A stretch of DNA of 64,000 nucleotides from NCBI RefSeq assembly GCF_042432495.1, contig NZ_JBHLXC010000012.1, positions 186,001 through 250,000 of the forward strand, given 5' to 3'. Each line of letters starts with the position of its first letter. The first letter of the stretch is position 1. Origin of the DNA: Pseudochelatococcus lubricantis (GTDB lineage Bacteria; Pseudomonadota; Alphaproteobacteria; Rhizobiales; Beijerinckiaceae). The position numbers and the translations under genes are program-made. Positions 26,678 through 34,095 of the stretch are shown here, piece by piece. The notes under the pieces were generated by a model. It ran no database searches. It was not told where the DNA came from and saw only the letters and a list, made by a program, of their open reading frames with translations.

Positions 26678-28729
26678 TCAGCTCCGCCGCCCCGACAGCA
26701 GGGAACGGATGAGCACGGCGATCGTGGTGCCGTTGTGAAGCGTCGCAGTCGCGAGCGATGGCAGAAGGCCGGATACCGCGCCGGCGAGGATGGCGGAATT
26801 CACGCCCACCGCCACCCTGAAATTCGAATGAATCAGCTTCATCGCGCCCTGCGACAGGCCGAGCACCGTTGCAAGCGACGCGAGGTGATCGTCCAGCAGA
26901 ATGATGTCGGCGGTGGCACGGGCGATATCGGCGGCGCGTGGCATGGCGATGCCGACATCCGCCATCATGAGCGCCGGCCCGTCGTTCACGCCGTCCCCGA
27001 CATAGGCGACGCGGTGCCCCGCCGCCTTGAGGTCCGCCACGATGCGGGCCTTGTCTTCAGGCTGCTGTTCATAGTGGACATCGTCGATCCCGAGCGCTTC
27101 GCCGAGCGCAAGCGCCTTGACGCGATGATCGCCGGTGATCATGACGAGACGTCTGATGCCCGCCTCGCGCAGACGGCGGAGCGTGTCCCCCGCTTCCGCG
27201 CGCACCCGGTCGCGCAGGGCGAAAACGGCGAGCGGGCGGTCGTTGCATGCCGCATAGAGCAGCGACTTGCCCTGTGACTGGAAGTCCCGCACCAGTTCCC
27301 GTTCGCGGGCGAATGAGATGTGCTCGTCGTCCTCCAGATAATGGCGGCTGCCAAAGCGCACGACGTCCCCGCCGATCATGCCCTGAACGCCGTGACCGAC
27401 GATGAAATTCACCTCCTCGTGGTCCACATGGGCGAGCTTGCGGGCGCGGGCCAGTTCGACGACCGCGCGCGCGATCGGATGGGACGTGTGTTCGCCCAGC
27501 GACGCGACGATCGCCACGGCGCGGTCCTCGGTCAGCCGATCGGCAAGCGGCACGATGTCCGTCACTTCGAGGGTGTTGTGGGTCAGCGTCCCCGTCTTGT
27601 CGAATACGACGGTGTCGACGCCGGCCAGCGTCTCCACGGTCTGGCCGCTTTTCACCAGGCAGCCGCGCCGGGCCGCGTTGTACATCGCCGTCTTGAGGGC
27701 AATGGGCGTGCCGAGCTTCACGGTGCAGGAATAGTCGACCATGAACACGGATTCGATGCGCCGCCAGTCCCGCGTGACGGCGAAGACACCCGCGGCCGAA
27801 GCCAGCGTGATGCCGACGCGCCGGTCAGCCAGCGCCTCGGAGACGGACTCGATTTCCGCCGGGCGCTCAAGCGCCTCCTGAATATAGCGGGTGATGCGCC
27901 CCGTGGTCGTGGCCTCGCCCACGCGCTCCGCCCGGATCACGAGACGTCCGTCCGTGACGATGCTGCCGGCAAGCGCCTCGTCGCCATGCGAACGGGGAAT
28001 CGGCAGGCTCTCGCCCGTCACCGCCGACTGGTCGACATAGGCGTCGCCCGACACCACGCGGCCGTCCACGGGAACGGTTTCGCCGAGGCCGACCGCCACG
28101 TGCTCCCCGCCCTTCAGGCTCGCGAAAGGCGTCTGTGCCAGCTGACCGCCGGGAAGCTCCACCCACACATCGTCCGGCTTGCGGTGCAGCAGGGAGCGCA
28201 GCAGCTCATCGGAACGCTCCACGGTAGTGGACTCGATATAGGTGGCAAGTTCCATCAGGAAGCGGGTGAAATTGGCGGTGACGAAGCGGCCGCGCAGCGT
28301 CGGCACGCCGATGGCCAGCGCGTCGAGCACCTCGACCTTGAGACCTTCTGTAGCGGCGGCCGCAACCCCGCGCACGATCGTGCCCGCCACATTGGCGGCG
28401 GTGAGCAGGCGCGCGGCATCGCGCGGCAGCACGAGCGAGGCCAGCACCGCCGCGCCCGCCAGCGCCAACTGCGACCCTTCCGTGCCCGGCGTCGGCTGCA
28501 CCAGCGGATAGGCCGCCGGCGGCGGATGAGCGGCGTCGGCCAGTATGCGTGTCCGCACCTGCGGATCGCCGTCGTAACGCACCACGAGCGAACCGCAGCC
28601 GGGGTTGACGCGCACGCGGGCGACGCCGGGAACATCGCGCACGGCGGCCGCCGCGCGGGCGAGCGCATCGGGGGTTTCCGCCAGCTTCAGACGCAGACGT
28701 CCCGGCAGTTCATGAACGACCCGCACCAT
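26678..28729 (-). CDS. P1B-type heavy-metal ATPase with non-CPC metal motif (ferrosome FezB-like)
   Basis: 683 aa. The start has TGAGCGGG upstream and lies 7 bases after the previous stop. Residues 1-60 form an HMA_2-like domain with an arginine-rich start ('VHELPGRLRLKL') and no CxxC. P-type motifs are all present: 'TGESLPI', 'DKTGTLT', 'SHPIARAVV', 'GDGVNDGPA'. The transmembrane metal site reads 'YSCTVKLGTPIALK', so the usual CPC is Y-S-C, unlike copper or zinc exporters. From what I recall of the family this fits the P1B-6 group that includes FezB of ferrosome clusters, ATPases thought to load iron into storage vesicles. The two small genes upstream strengthen that reading. Metal not proven. 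Confidence 0.88.
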   Translation of the reverse strand: MVRVVHELPGRLRLKLAETPDALARAAAAVRDVPGVARVRVNPGCGSLVVRYDGDPQVRTRILADAAHPPPAAYPLVQPTPGTEGSQLALAGAAVLASLVLPRDAARLLTAANVAGTIVRGVAAAATEGLKVEVLDALAIGVPTLRGRFVTANFTRFLMELATYIESTTVERSDELLRSLLHRKPDDVWVELPGGQLAQTPFASLKGGEHVAVGLGETVPVDGRVVSGDAYVDQSAVTGESLPIPRSHGDEALAGSIVTDGRLVIRAERVGEATTTGRITRYIQEALERPAEIESVSEALADRRVGITLASAAGVFAVTRDWRRIESVFMVDYSCTVKLGTPIALKTAMYNAARRGCLVKSGQTVETLAGVDTVVFDKTGTLTHNTLEVTDIVPLADRLTEDRAVAIVASLGEHTSHPIARAVVELARARKLAHVDHEEVNFIVGHGVQGMIGGDVVRFGSRHYLEDDEHISFARERELVRDFQSQGKSLLYAACNDRPLAVFALRDRVRAEAGDTLRRLREAGIRRLVMITGDHRVKALALGEALGIDDVHYEQQPEDKARIVADLKAAGHRVAYVGDGVNDGPALMMADVGIAMPRAADIARATADIILLDDHLASLATVLGLSQGAMKLIHSNFRVAVGVNSAILAGAVSGLLPSLATATLHNGTTIAVLIRSLLSGRRS

Positions 28730-28736
28730 GGCCCGC

Positions 28737-29291
28737 TCAGTTGCCTGCCTGGAAGAAGCGCGGCGCGATCACGGACGGATCGCTGTCAGCAGGTTGCCGG
28801 GCCGGCTCCTGTGCCGGTGCCGGTTCAGGTGCTGCGCCGACACCCGCCGCACCGGCGTCGGGCGTCCGGGTGGCGGCAGCCGCCCCGGCCTCGGGCCCGG
28901 CCGTGGCCGCAGCGGCCACTTCAGCCTCGGCATCGTGCAGCTTTTCCTTCAGCTCCTCCACGCCGCCCTGCACGGCCGTCCAGAGCTGCACGGCCGTGCG
29001 CATGATGGTGCGCTGGGCCGCTTCGTTGGTGAGAAGCCAGGCGGCGCCCGCGCCGATCAGCAGGCCCTTGACGAAGGAGTCCGCCCCCGGATGCGCATGA
29101 AGGTTCGCCCCCGCCAGCCCGGCGCCTCCCGGAAACGGGCCTCCCGCGAACGGGTTCGGACCGAAGCCACCACCTTGCGGATCGCCCTGCTGCGCGTCGG
29201 CCCCCTGCTGCTGGCCGGCCTGCGCGCCGGGGCCGGTGCCGTAAAAATGATAGTGGTAATGAATACCCTGCTCATCCTGCTTGTTCGACAT
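28737..29291 (-). CDS. Small His/Gly-rich YtxH-like membrane protein, P1B-ATPase partner
   Basis: 184 aa, ending 7 bases before the ATPase start, so almost surely one operon. The N terminus carries 'IHYHYHFYG' (residues 10-18), a potential metal-binding His/Tyr cluster, then a Gly/Gln-rich linker. A single hydrophobic segment 'FVKGLLIGAGAAWLLT' (about 72-87) is followed by an amphipathic helix ('VEELKEKLHDAEAEV') as in YtxH proteins, and an Ala/Pro-rich tail. No enzyme domain. Such small membrane proteins accompany the ATPase in ferrosome-type clusters; I infer a structural or vesicle-associated role. Confidence 0.78.
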   Translation of the reverse strand: MSNKQDEQGIHYHYHFYGTGPGAQAGQQQGADAQQGDPQGGGFGPNPFAGGPFPGGAGLAGANLHAHPGADSFVKGLLIGAGAAWLLTNEAAQRTIMRTAVQLWTAVQGGVEELKEKLHDAEAEVAAAATAGPEAGAAAATRTPDAGAAGVGAAPEPAPAQEPARQPADSDPSVIAPRFFQAGN

Positions 29292-29310
29292 GATCGTTTC
29301 CCAGCTCCGT

Positions 29311-29445
29311 TAAAGCGTTTTCAAACAAAGTGGATACCGGTTTGCGTGAAGAAAGCGCGTAATATCAAAAACTTATAGCATTTTGGCGTTTCAATGAAAT
29401 GTCGAAATGCTATAGAGCGCGTTCCGATCGGAATTCGCTCAAAAT
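29311..29445. repeat. Rhizobial-type mosaic intergenic repeat, copy 2, with inner hairpin
   Basis: The first block, 'taaagcgttttcaaac' to 'tggataccggtttgcgtgaa' (29311-29350), and the second block 'gagcgcgttccgatcgga' (29415-29432) are typical modules of rhizobial mosaic intergenic elements. Between them a 10-bp perfect inverted repeat (tatagcattt at 29374-29383, aaatgctata at 29405-29414) forms a hairpin. The element sits between two small genes of the ATPase cluster. Confidence 0.65.
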
Positions 29446-29453
29446 AGGAATCT

Positions 29454-29491
29454 AAAATCTGTCCTGTTTCAACGTAAACAGGACAGATTTT
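29454..29491 (-). terminator. 16-bp perfect hairpin terminator
   Basis: Arms 29454-29469 and 29476-29491 are perfectly complementary (aaaatctgtcctgttt / aaacaggacagatttt), loop caacgt. It begins three bases after the stop of the small minus-strand gene at 29495 and ends in a T-run, so it probably ends or attenuates that transcript before the next cluster gene. Confidence 0.85.
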
Positions 29492-29494
29492 AGG

Positions 29495-29782
29495 TCAGTT
29501 TGCAGGCGGCGGGGCGTCGCGAGACGGAGCAGCGGCGGGCGCGGCCTCACCTCGGAAAACGCCAGAAACCGCCGCGCGCACTTCGGGACGGCGCGCGAGG
29601 ACGACAAGGCCCGCGCCGATCGCCGCTCCCACCCAGAAGTTCGAACCGCTGGCGCGGGCGATGCGGGTGAGGTTGGAGACGCTGAAGCCATCCTTGAGCA
29701 CACCTTCCAGAACGTCGAGCGCATCGATGCGCTGGCCCTGCCCCGGCCCATAACCATTCCACCGATAGTTTTCCTGAGACAT
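29495..29782 (-). CDS. Small glycine-zipper membrane protein of the P1B-ATPase cluster
   Basis: 95 aa from ATG 29782 (GAGGA upstream; same 'cgatcATG' context as the next gene). Gly/Tyr-rich start 'NYRWNGYGPGQGQR', an amphipathic middle ('ALDVLEGVLKDGF'), one hydrophobic segment 'FWVGAAIGAGLVVLARRPEV' (about 50-69) and an Ala/Pro-rich tail. The segment shares the 'IGAG' core with the 184-aa neighbour, suggesting that both belong to one YtxH-like family. Function unknown; likely a membrane component acting with the ATPase. A strong hairpin separates it from the next gene. Confidence 0.72.
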   Translation of the reverse strand: MSQENYRWNGYGPGQGQRIDALDVLEGVLKDGFSVSNLTRIARASGSNFWVGAAIGAGLVVLARRPEVRAAVSGVFRGEAAPAAAPSRDAPPPAN

Positions 29783-29977
29783 GATCGTCCTCATTTTCTG
29801 TTCCGACGGATACAAGAAGTTTCAATAACAACTCAATATCGCATCATGATTGTGTATCAATCGTTCAAAATTAACATGCTTGCCACTCTAGCCTGCGATT
29901 GATAATAAGAAAATGCTCTTGCGCCATTCGAAATTAAAATTCTTCCGAAGCGTGCGCATGTACTTATTGGAAACGGC

Positions 29978-30349
29978 ATGGCTATTCCCTTTTCTCCGGA
30001 AACGGCAATACATGAACAGCATTCCCGGCTGCGCGGGGCGCGAATCGTCGTCGTCTCGCTGGCGCTTTGCTGCCTGCCGCAGCCGGCGGCTGTCGCCGGG
30101 GAAGCGGTCGACGGCAGGCAGCTGTTTGACGAGGCCTGCGCCGCCTGCCACGGGCCTGGCGGGCAGGAGACCGTGCGCGGTCGTGCCCGCCGGCTCGACT
30201 CCCTGTCCGCAGATGCGGTCCGCGATTACCTGATGGCCGCCCGTACCATCGACACGCCCGCCCGGCCCTACCAGCGGCTCAAGAAAGGGCTGAGCGACGC
30301 GGAGGTCGAGGCGCTCGCCAGCTATGTCGGGCAGTTTCTCACGCATTGA
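29978..30349 (+). CDS. Small c-type cytochrome, exported
   Basis: 123 aa. A hydrophobic leader 'VVVSLALCCLPQPAAVAG' is followed by the mature domain with heme motif 'CAACH' (about residues 54-58). The rest is a compact class I fold ending 'LSDAEVEALASYVGQFL'. A Met heme ligand is not obvious; Met in 'YLMAARTI' is the only candidate. It is convergent with the TlpA-like gene and divergent from the ATPase cluster, between the two iron gene sets, so a periplasmic electron-transfer role in iron redox chemistry is possible but unproven. Confidence 0.8.
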   Translation: MAIPFSPETAIHEQHSRLRGARIVVVSLALCCLPQPAAVAGEAVDGRQLFDEACAACHGPGGQETVRGRARRLDSLSADAVRDYLMAARTIDTPARPYQRLKKGLSDAEVEALASYVGQFLTH

Positions 30350-30376
30350 GGCGTTCCCGTCCTGTGGTGGCCTGCG

Positions 30377-30874
30377 CTACAGCAGCCCGGCCAGCTTCGC
30401 TTCGAGCCCGGCGATATCCACCGGCCCGACGATCTTCTCGATCAGGCGGCCCTCGCCGTCGATCAGGAAGGATGTCGGGGCGCCGACCACCTGATAGCGA
30501 TCGGTCGTGATCTTCAGGCCGTCGAGCAGCACGGGAAAGGAAACGCCGAGCCGCGCGGCTGCCCGCTGCACGGCCGCATCCGGCTCGCCCATGTTCAGCG
30601 CCAGCACCGTGAAGCCGCTGCCCCTGTCCCGGTTAGCGCGATAGACGGCGTCGAGCGCCGGCATCTCGGCGATGCATGGCCCGCATCCGCCAGACCAGAA
30701 GTTGAGCAGCACCACCTTGCCACGGAAATGCTCCAGCTTCACCAGCGTGCCGTCGAAGGTGATCGCGGCGATTTCGGCCACGGGCTTGCCCCGGGCAATC
30801 TCCTGCTCCGCCTTGCAGCCGACGAGCAGCGCCGCCATTGCGAAGGCGGACAGCCAGGCCATGCGACGTTTCAT
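30377..30874 (-). CDS. TlpA-like thioredoxin lipoprotein of the iron operon
   Basis: 165 aa. The leader ends with lipobox 'LLVGC' (about 16-20), so it is anchored in a membrane. A thioredoxin/AhpC-type fold follows with active site 'GGCGPC' (about residues 64-69), cis-Pro in 'GAPTSF'. It is the last gene of the seven-gene iron operon, start overlapping the ATPase stop by four bases. In Campylobacter the equivalent P19 operon also ends with thioredoxin-like genes. It probably keeps cysteines of the DUF2318 protein or partners reduced. Confidence 0.88.
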   Translation of the reverse strand: MKRRMAWLSAFAMAALLVGCKAEQEIARGKPVAEIAAITFDGTLVKLEHFRGKVVLLNFWSGGCGPCIAEMPALDAVYRANRDRGSGFTVLALNMGEPDAAVQRAAARLGVSFPVLLDGLKITTDRYQVVGAPTSFLIDGEGRLIEKIVGPVDIAGLEAKLAGLL

Positions 30875-31575
30875 GCAACCCTCCTGCCATGCTGGAGCCG
30901 GATGACGTAATCCGTCTGCGCCCCCAGATCCGGATTGTGCGTGACCAGAATGATCGTGCGCCCGCCGGCCTGCAACTCCTTGAACAGCCCCATGACCCGT
31001 TCCTCGTTGCCTTCGTCGAGGTTTCCCGTCGGCTCGTCGGCAAGGATGAGGGCGGGGTCGTTGATGAGCGCGCGGGCGATGCAGACGCGCTGCTGCTCTC
31101 CGCCCGAGAGCTGCGAGGGCAGATGGTCCGCCCGGTCGGCAAGCCCGATGCGGTCGAGCGCCTCCATCGCCTCCCCCCGGTCGGCCATGGAGTGGTAGTA
31201 CTGGGCGAGCATCAGGTTCTCCACCGCCGTCAGATACGGAATGAGGTGGAACTGCTGAAAGACGAGACCGATCTTCTCGCGGCGAATGACAACCTGTTCC
31301 GCTTCCGTCAGCCGGGCGGTTTCCACGCCGTCGAGCCGGTAGGAGCCGCCGGTCGGTATGTCGAGCAGCGACAGGATGTTGAGCAGCGTCGTCTTGCCCG
31401 ACCCCGATGGCCCCATGATGCCGACGAACTCCCCGGCAAAGACGTCGAAGGTGACGTTGTCGACAGCGCGAACCGATCCGAAATCCTTGGTCAGGCTGTC
31501 GAGGCCGATGACCTTGCGGCGCGTTTCATCGGTGGATAGCGGCGCTTGCCGGGCGATCTGGTTCACCGCGTTCAT
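30871..31575 (-). CDS. ABC transporter ATPase, MacB/LolD type, of the iron operon
   Basis: 234 aa from ATG 31575 (AGAGGAG upstream). Walker A 'GPSGSGKTTLL', Q-loop 'LVFQQFHLIP', signature 'LSGGEQQRVCIARAL', Walker B 'ALILADEPTG', His-loop 'THN'. This is the MacB/LolD/FtsE class that drives FtsX-like permeases, two of which are encoded directly upstream, with 4-bp overlaps. Corresponds to the ATPase of the FetMP-associated or Campylobacter P19-associated ABC system. Role in periplasmic iron handling is inferred from the operon. Confidence 0.92.
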   Translation of the reverse strand: MNAVNQIARQAPLSTDETRRKVIGLDSLTKDFGSVRAVDNVTFDVFAGEFVGIMGPSGSGKTTLLNILSLLDIPTGGSYRLDGVETARLTEAEQVVIRREKIGLVFQQFHLIPYLTAVENLMLAQYYHSMADRGEAMEALDRIGLADRADHLPSQLSGGEQQRVCIARALINDPALILADEPTGNLDEGNEERVMGLFKELQAGGRTIILVTHNPDLGAQTDYVIRLQHGRRVA

Positions 31576-32792
31576 TCTCCTCTGAGCACACGGGCGGGCA
31601 CGACATTCACCGCGCCGCGAACGGGCAGCACGGCCGCGAGCAATGCGGCGAGCAGCGACACGCCGAGCGTGAGCGGCACGACGACCGGCCGGAAGGTTAC
31701 CCACGCGCCGAACACCGCCTGCCCCAGCAGTTGCGCGAGGCCGAAACCCAGCAGCAGCCCGATCGCGACCGCCGCGAGGCAGATCGCCGCCGTCTCGGCC
31801 AGTATCTGCGCCACGATATCGCGGTTCGAGGCGCCGAGCGCCTTCTGCAGGCCGATCTGCGGCGTGCGCTCGGTGATCATGGCCGTCAGCGTCGCGTTGA
31901 CGCTGAGCGTGGTGATGACGAGAATGATGGCGGCGACAAGCGCCATCAGGCCCTCGATACGCTTCAGAATCTGACCGTCGTTTTCGGATACCTTGCGGAT
32001 CGGGCGGGCGTTGAGTTCCGGGAAGCGTTCCGTCAGCGCCGCCGTGATGGCGTCGGCCTCCGGCCCCTGCGCCGCGACGCTGACCATGGCGAAATCGGCG
32101 CGGCCCGGCATGCCGAGCAGCCGCTGCGCCAGCCCCAGGTTGACGACGATCTGGCTGTCCTCGTTTTCGCCGGTGTCCATGACACCCTTCACCGTCACCC
32201 GCGCCTGCGCACCGTCGGCGCCGGCGATGGTGACGACGCTTCCGGGCGCGAGTTCCATGCTCTGCGCCAGCCGGCGGCCGACCATGGCGTTGCGGTCGTC
32301 GAAATCTGCGCTCACCCACGAACCTTCCACCTGCCAGTAGGGCGAGATGGCGTGGAGTGCGGCGAGGTCCGCCCCCATGAGAACCGCGTTGCCGAGATCG
32401 AGCCGGACCAGCCCGTAAAGATATGGACTACCGCCGACCAGCTTCTCCGGCGGAATGGCGGCGACGGCCGCGCGCAGCATCGCCTCGTCGACGCCGCGCC
32501 GGCCGGGCGCGTCCGCCTCCACCTCGCGCGGCGAGACGATGAGATTGGGGCCGAAGGCGCGCAGCTCCTGGCTCATCTTGATCGAGATATCGAAATAGAG
32601 GCTGGTCAACGCGGAAACGATCGCCGCGCCGATGACGATGGCGCCGAGCGCGATCTCCAGCCGCCCGCTGCGTACGAGCAGCGAGCGCCAGACAAGGTGC
32701 GCGAACATTGCCAGCCGCGCGACCGGCCGGCCGCGACGGGCACCTACGGGAGCCGTAGCCGGGACGGCGGTGGGGGTGTTACTGTCGGCCAT
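31572..32792 (-). CDS. FtsX-like ABC permease of the iron operon, second copy
   Basis: 406 aa. One N-terminal membrane helix (about 45-65), a periplasmic MacB-like core domain (about 70-270), then three C-terminal helices with the FtsX signature 'TERTPQIGLQKALGASNRDI'. Stop overlaps the ATPase start by 4 bases; its own start overlaps the first permease gene by 14. MacB-type systems work mechanically on periplasmic proteins and need not transport through the membrane. It likely forms a heterodimer with the next upstream permease. Confidence 0.9.
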   Translation of the reverse strand: MADSNTPTAVPATAPVGARRGRPVARLAMFAHLVWRSLLVRSGRLEIALGAIVIGAAIVSALTSLYFDISIKMSQELRAFGPNLIVSPREVEADAPGRRGVDEAMLRAAVAAIPPEKLVGGSPYLYGLVRLDLGNAVLMGADLAALHAISPYWQVEGSWVSADFDDRNAMVGRRLAQSMELAPGSVVTIAGADGAQARVTVKGVMDTGENEDSQIVVNLGLAQRLLGMPGRADFAMVSVAAQGPEADAITAALTERFPELNARPIRKVSENDGQILKRIEGLMALVAAIILVITTLSVNATLTAMITERTPQIGLQKALGASNRDIVAQILAETAAICLAAVAIGLLLGFGLAQLLGQAVFGAWVTFRPVVVPLTLGVSLLAALLAAVLPVRGAVNVVPARVLRGE

Positions 32793-34092
32793 GCAGCACC
32801 TCGGCCGGCAGCAGCGAGGCGATCTCGCGCGATGACACGATAGACCCGACCAGCACCGTGATGACGGACGTCACCAGCACCACGGGAACGGTGATGGGCC
32901 GCACGTCGACGCCGGTGCCGAACACACTCCAGCCCACGCCCTGCGCCATGAGGTAGCCCGCGACGACGCCGATGGCGCCGCCGGCCAGCCCGACGATCAC
33001 GGCCTCCCCGATGAACAGCAGGTAGATCTGCCACGGCGCGGCGCCCAGCGCCTTCATCAGGCCTATTTCGGCCGCGCGCTCGGCGATGGTCGTCGTCGTC
33101 AGCGCCGAGACCGCCACGGCGGCGGCGATGATCGCGGCCACGCTGACCACGAACAGCAGGCTCTGGATGCGCCCGATCACCGCGCCCTCGCCCGACGCCA
33201 CCTGCCAGATGGGCCGTGCGGAGACGCCGGGGATGGCCTCCTCGATCTGGTGAGCGATGGAACTGACGTAGGCGGTGCAATACCAGACATCGTATTCCTC
33301 CGGCGTCAACGCTTCCGCGCCCCGGCTCGCCTTGCGCGACAGGTCGTTTTCGGCCACCGTGAGCGCGCTCACGTCGATGGACTGGAACTTGCCGGGCTGG
33401 CCGGCGAGCTTTTGCACGAAGCCGAGCGGCGCGACCAGCGCCTGATCCTCGATGTCGCCCGTGGTGAGGATGCCCGTCACCCGCACGACGGCCGCGGTCG
33501 CCAGCGGCGTTTCCGGCGCGGCCAGCGCCAGCTCCGCGCCCACGGCCGCGCCGAGCCGCTGCGCCAGTCCGCCGCCGATGAGAACGCCGACCGGGCCGTC
33601 GCCCGCTTCGTCGGCCGGCCAAGCGCCCGCGACGTGCCAGAACGGGTTGACGGTGCGCACCCCGGTGCGATAGCCGGGATCGTCGGGCAGCGGCACGTTC
33701 CTGTCGAAATAGGTGCCGATGAGGCTGAACTCCGGCGCGCTACCCTGATCCGCCGCCACGACCGGCAGCGTCAGCCGCGGTGCGAAGCCGACGATATTGT
33801 GCCGCCAGAAAATATCCTTGAGCTTCGGCAGACCGGCCTCGTCGATGAAGTCGCGCCCCCGGAGAGGGTTGAAATCCCGCCCGCCGATGATCAGGGGCAT
33901 GTTCTCCGAGCGCGGCGTTACACGGATGTTCGACCCGTAGGCCTTCATCTCCGTCGCCATCTTGTCGCCGACATCGACAGAGAGCGCGAACAGCGTGGTG
34001 ATCAGCGCGGCGGAAAGCGCCACCGTGATCGCCGCCAGCGCCTTGCGCTTCCGATTGCCGGCGAAGGACTGGCGCAGCATGCGCACGAACAT
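32779..34092 (-). CDS. FtsX-like ABC permease of the iron operon, first copy
   Basis: 437 aa, same topology as its neighbour: N-terminal helix 'ALAAITVALSAALITTLFAL', long periplasmic domain, three C-terminal helices with 'AERAAEIGLMKALGAAPWQI'. Starts four bases after the DUF2318 gene. Together with 31572-32792 and the ATPase it forms the ABC unit of the P19-type iron operon. Confidence 0.9.
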   Translation of the reverse strand: MFVRMLRQSFAGNRKRKALAAITVALSAALITTLFALSVDVGDKMATEMKAYGSNIRVTPRSENMPLIIGGRDFNPLRGRDFIDEAGLPKLKDIFWRHNIVGFAPRLTLPVVAADQGSAPEFSLIGTYFDRNVPLPDDPGYRTGVRTVNPFWHVAGAWPADEAGDGPVGVLIGGGLAQRLGAAVGAELALAAPETPLATAAVVRVTGILTTGDIEDQALVAPLGFVQKLAGQPGKFQSIDVSALTVAENDLSRKASRGAEALTPEEYDVWYCTAYVSSIAHQIEEAIPGVSARPIWQVASGEGAVIGRIQSLLFVVSVAAIIAAAVAVSALTTTTIAERAAEIGLMKALGAAPWQIYLLFIGEAVIVGLAGGAIGVVAGYLMAQGVGWSVFGTGVDVRPITVPVVLVTSVITVLVGSIVSSREIASLLPAEVLHGRQ

Positions 34093-34095
34093 CGT

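Noticed and set aside
29840..29870. FNR/FixK box between the small ATPase-cluster gene and the cytochrome gene
   Set aside because: The inverted repeat gattg-tgtat-caatc has the wrong spacing for TTGAT-N4-ATCAA.
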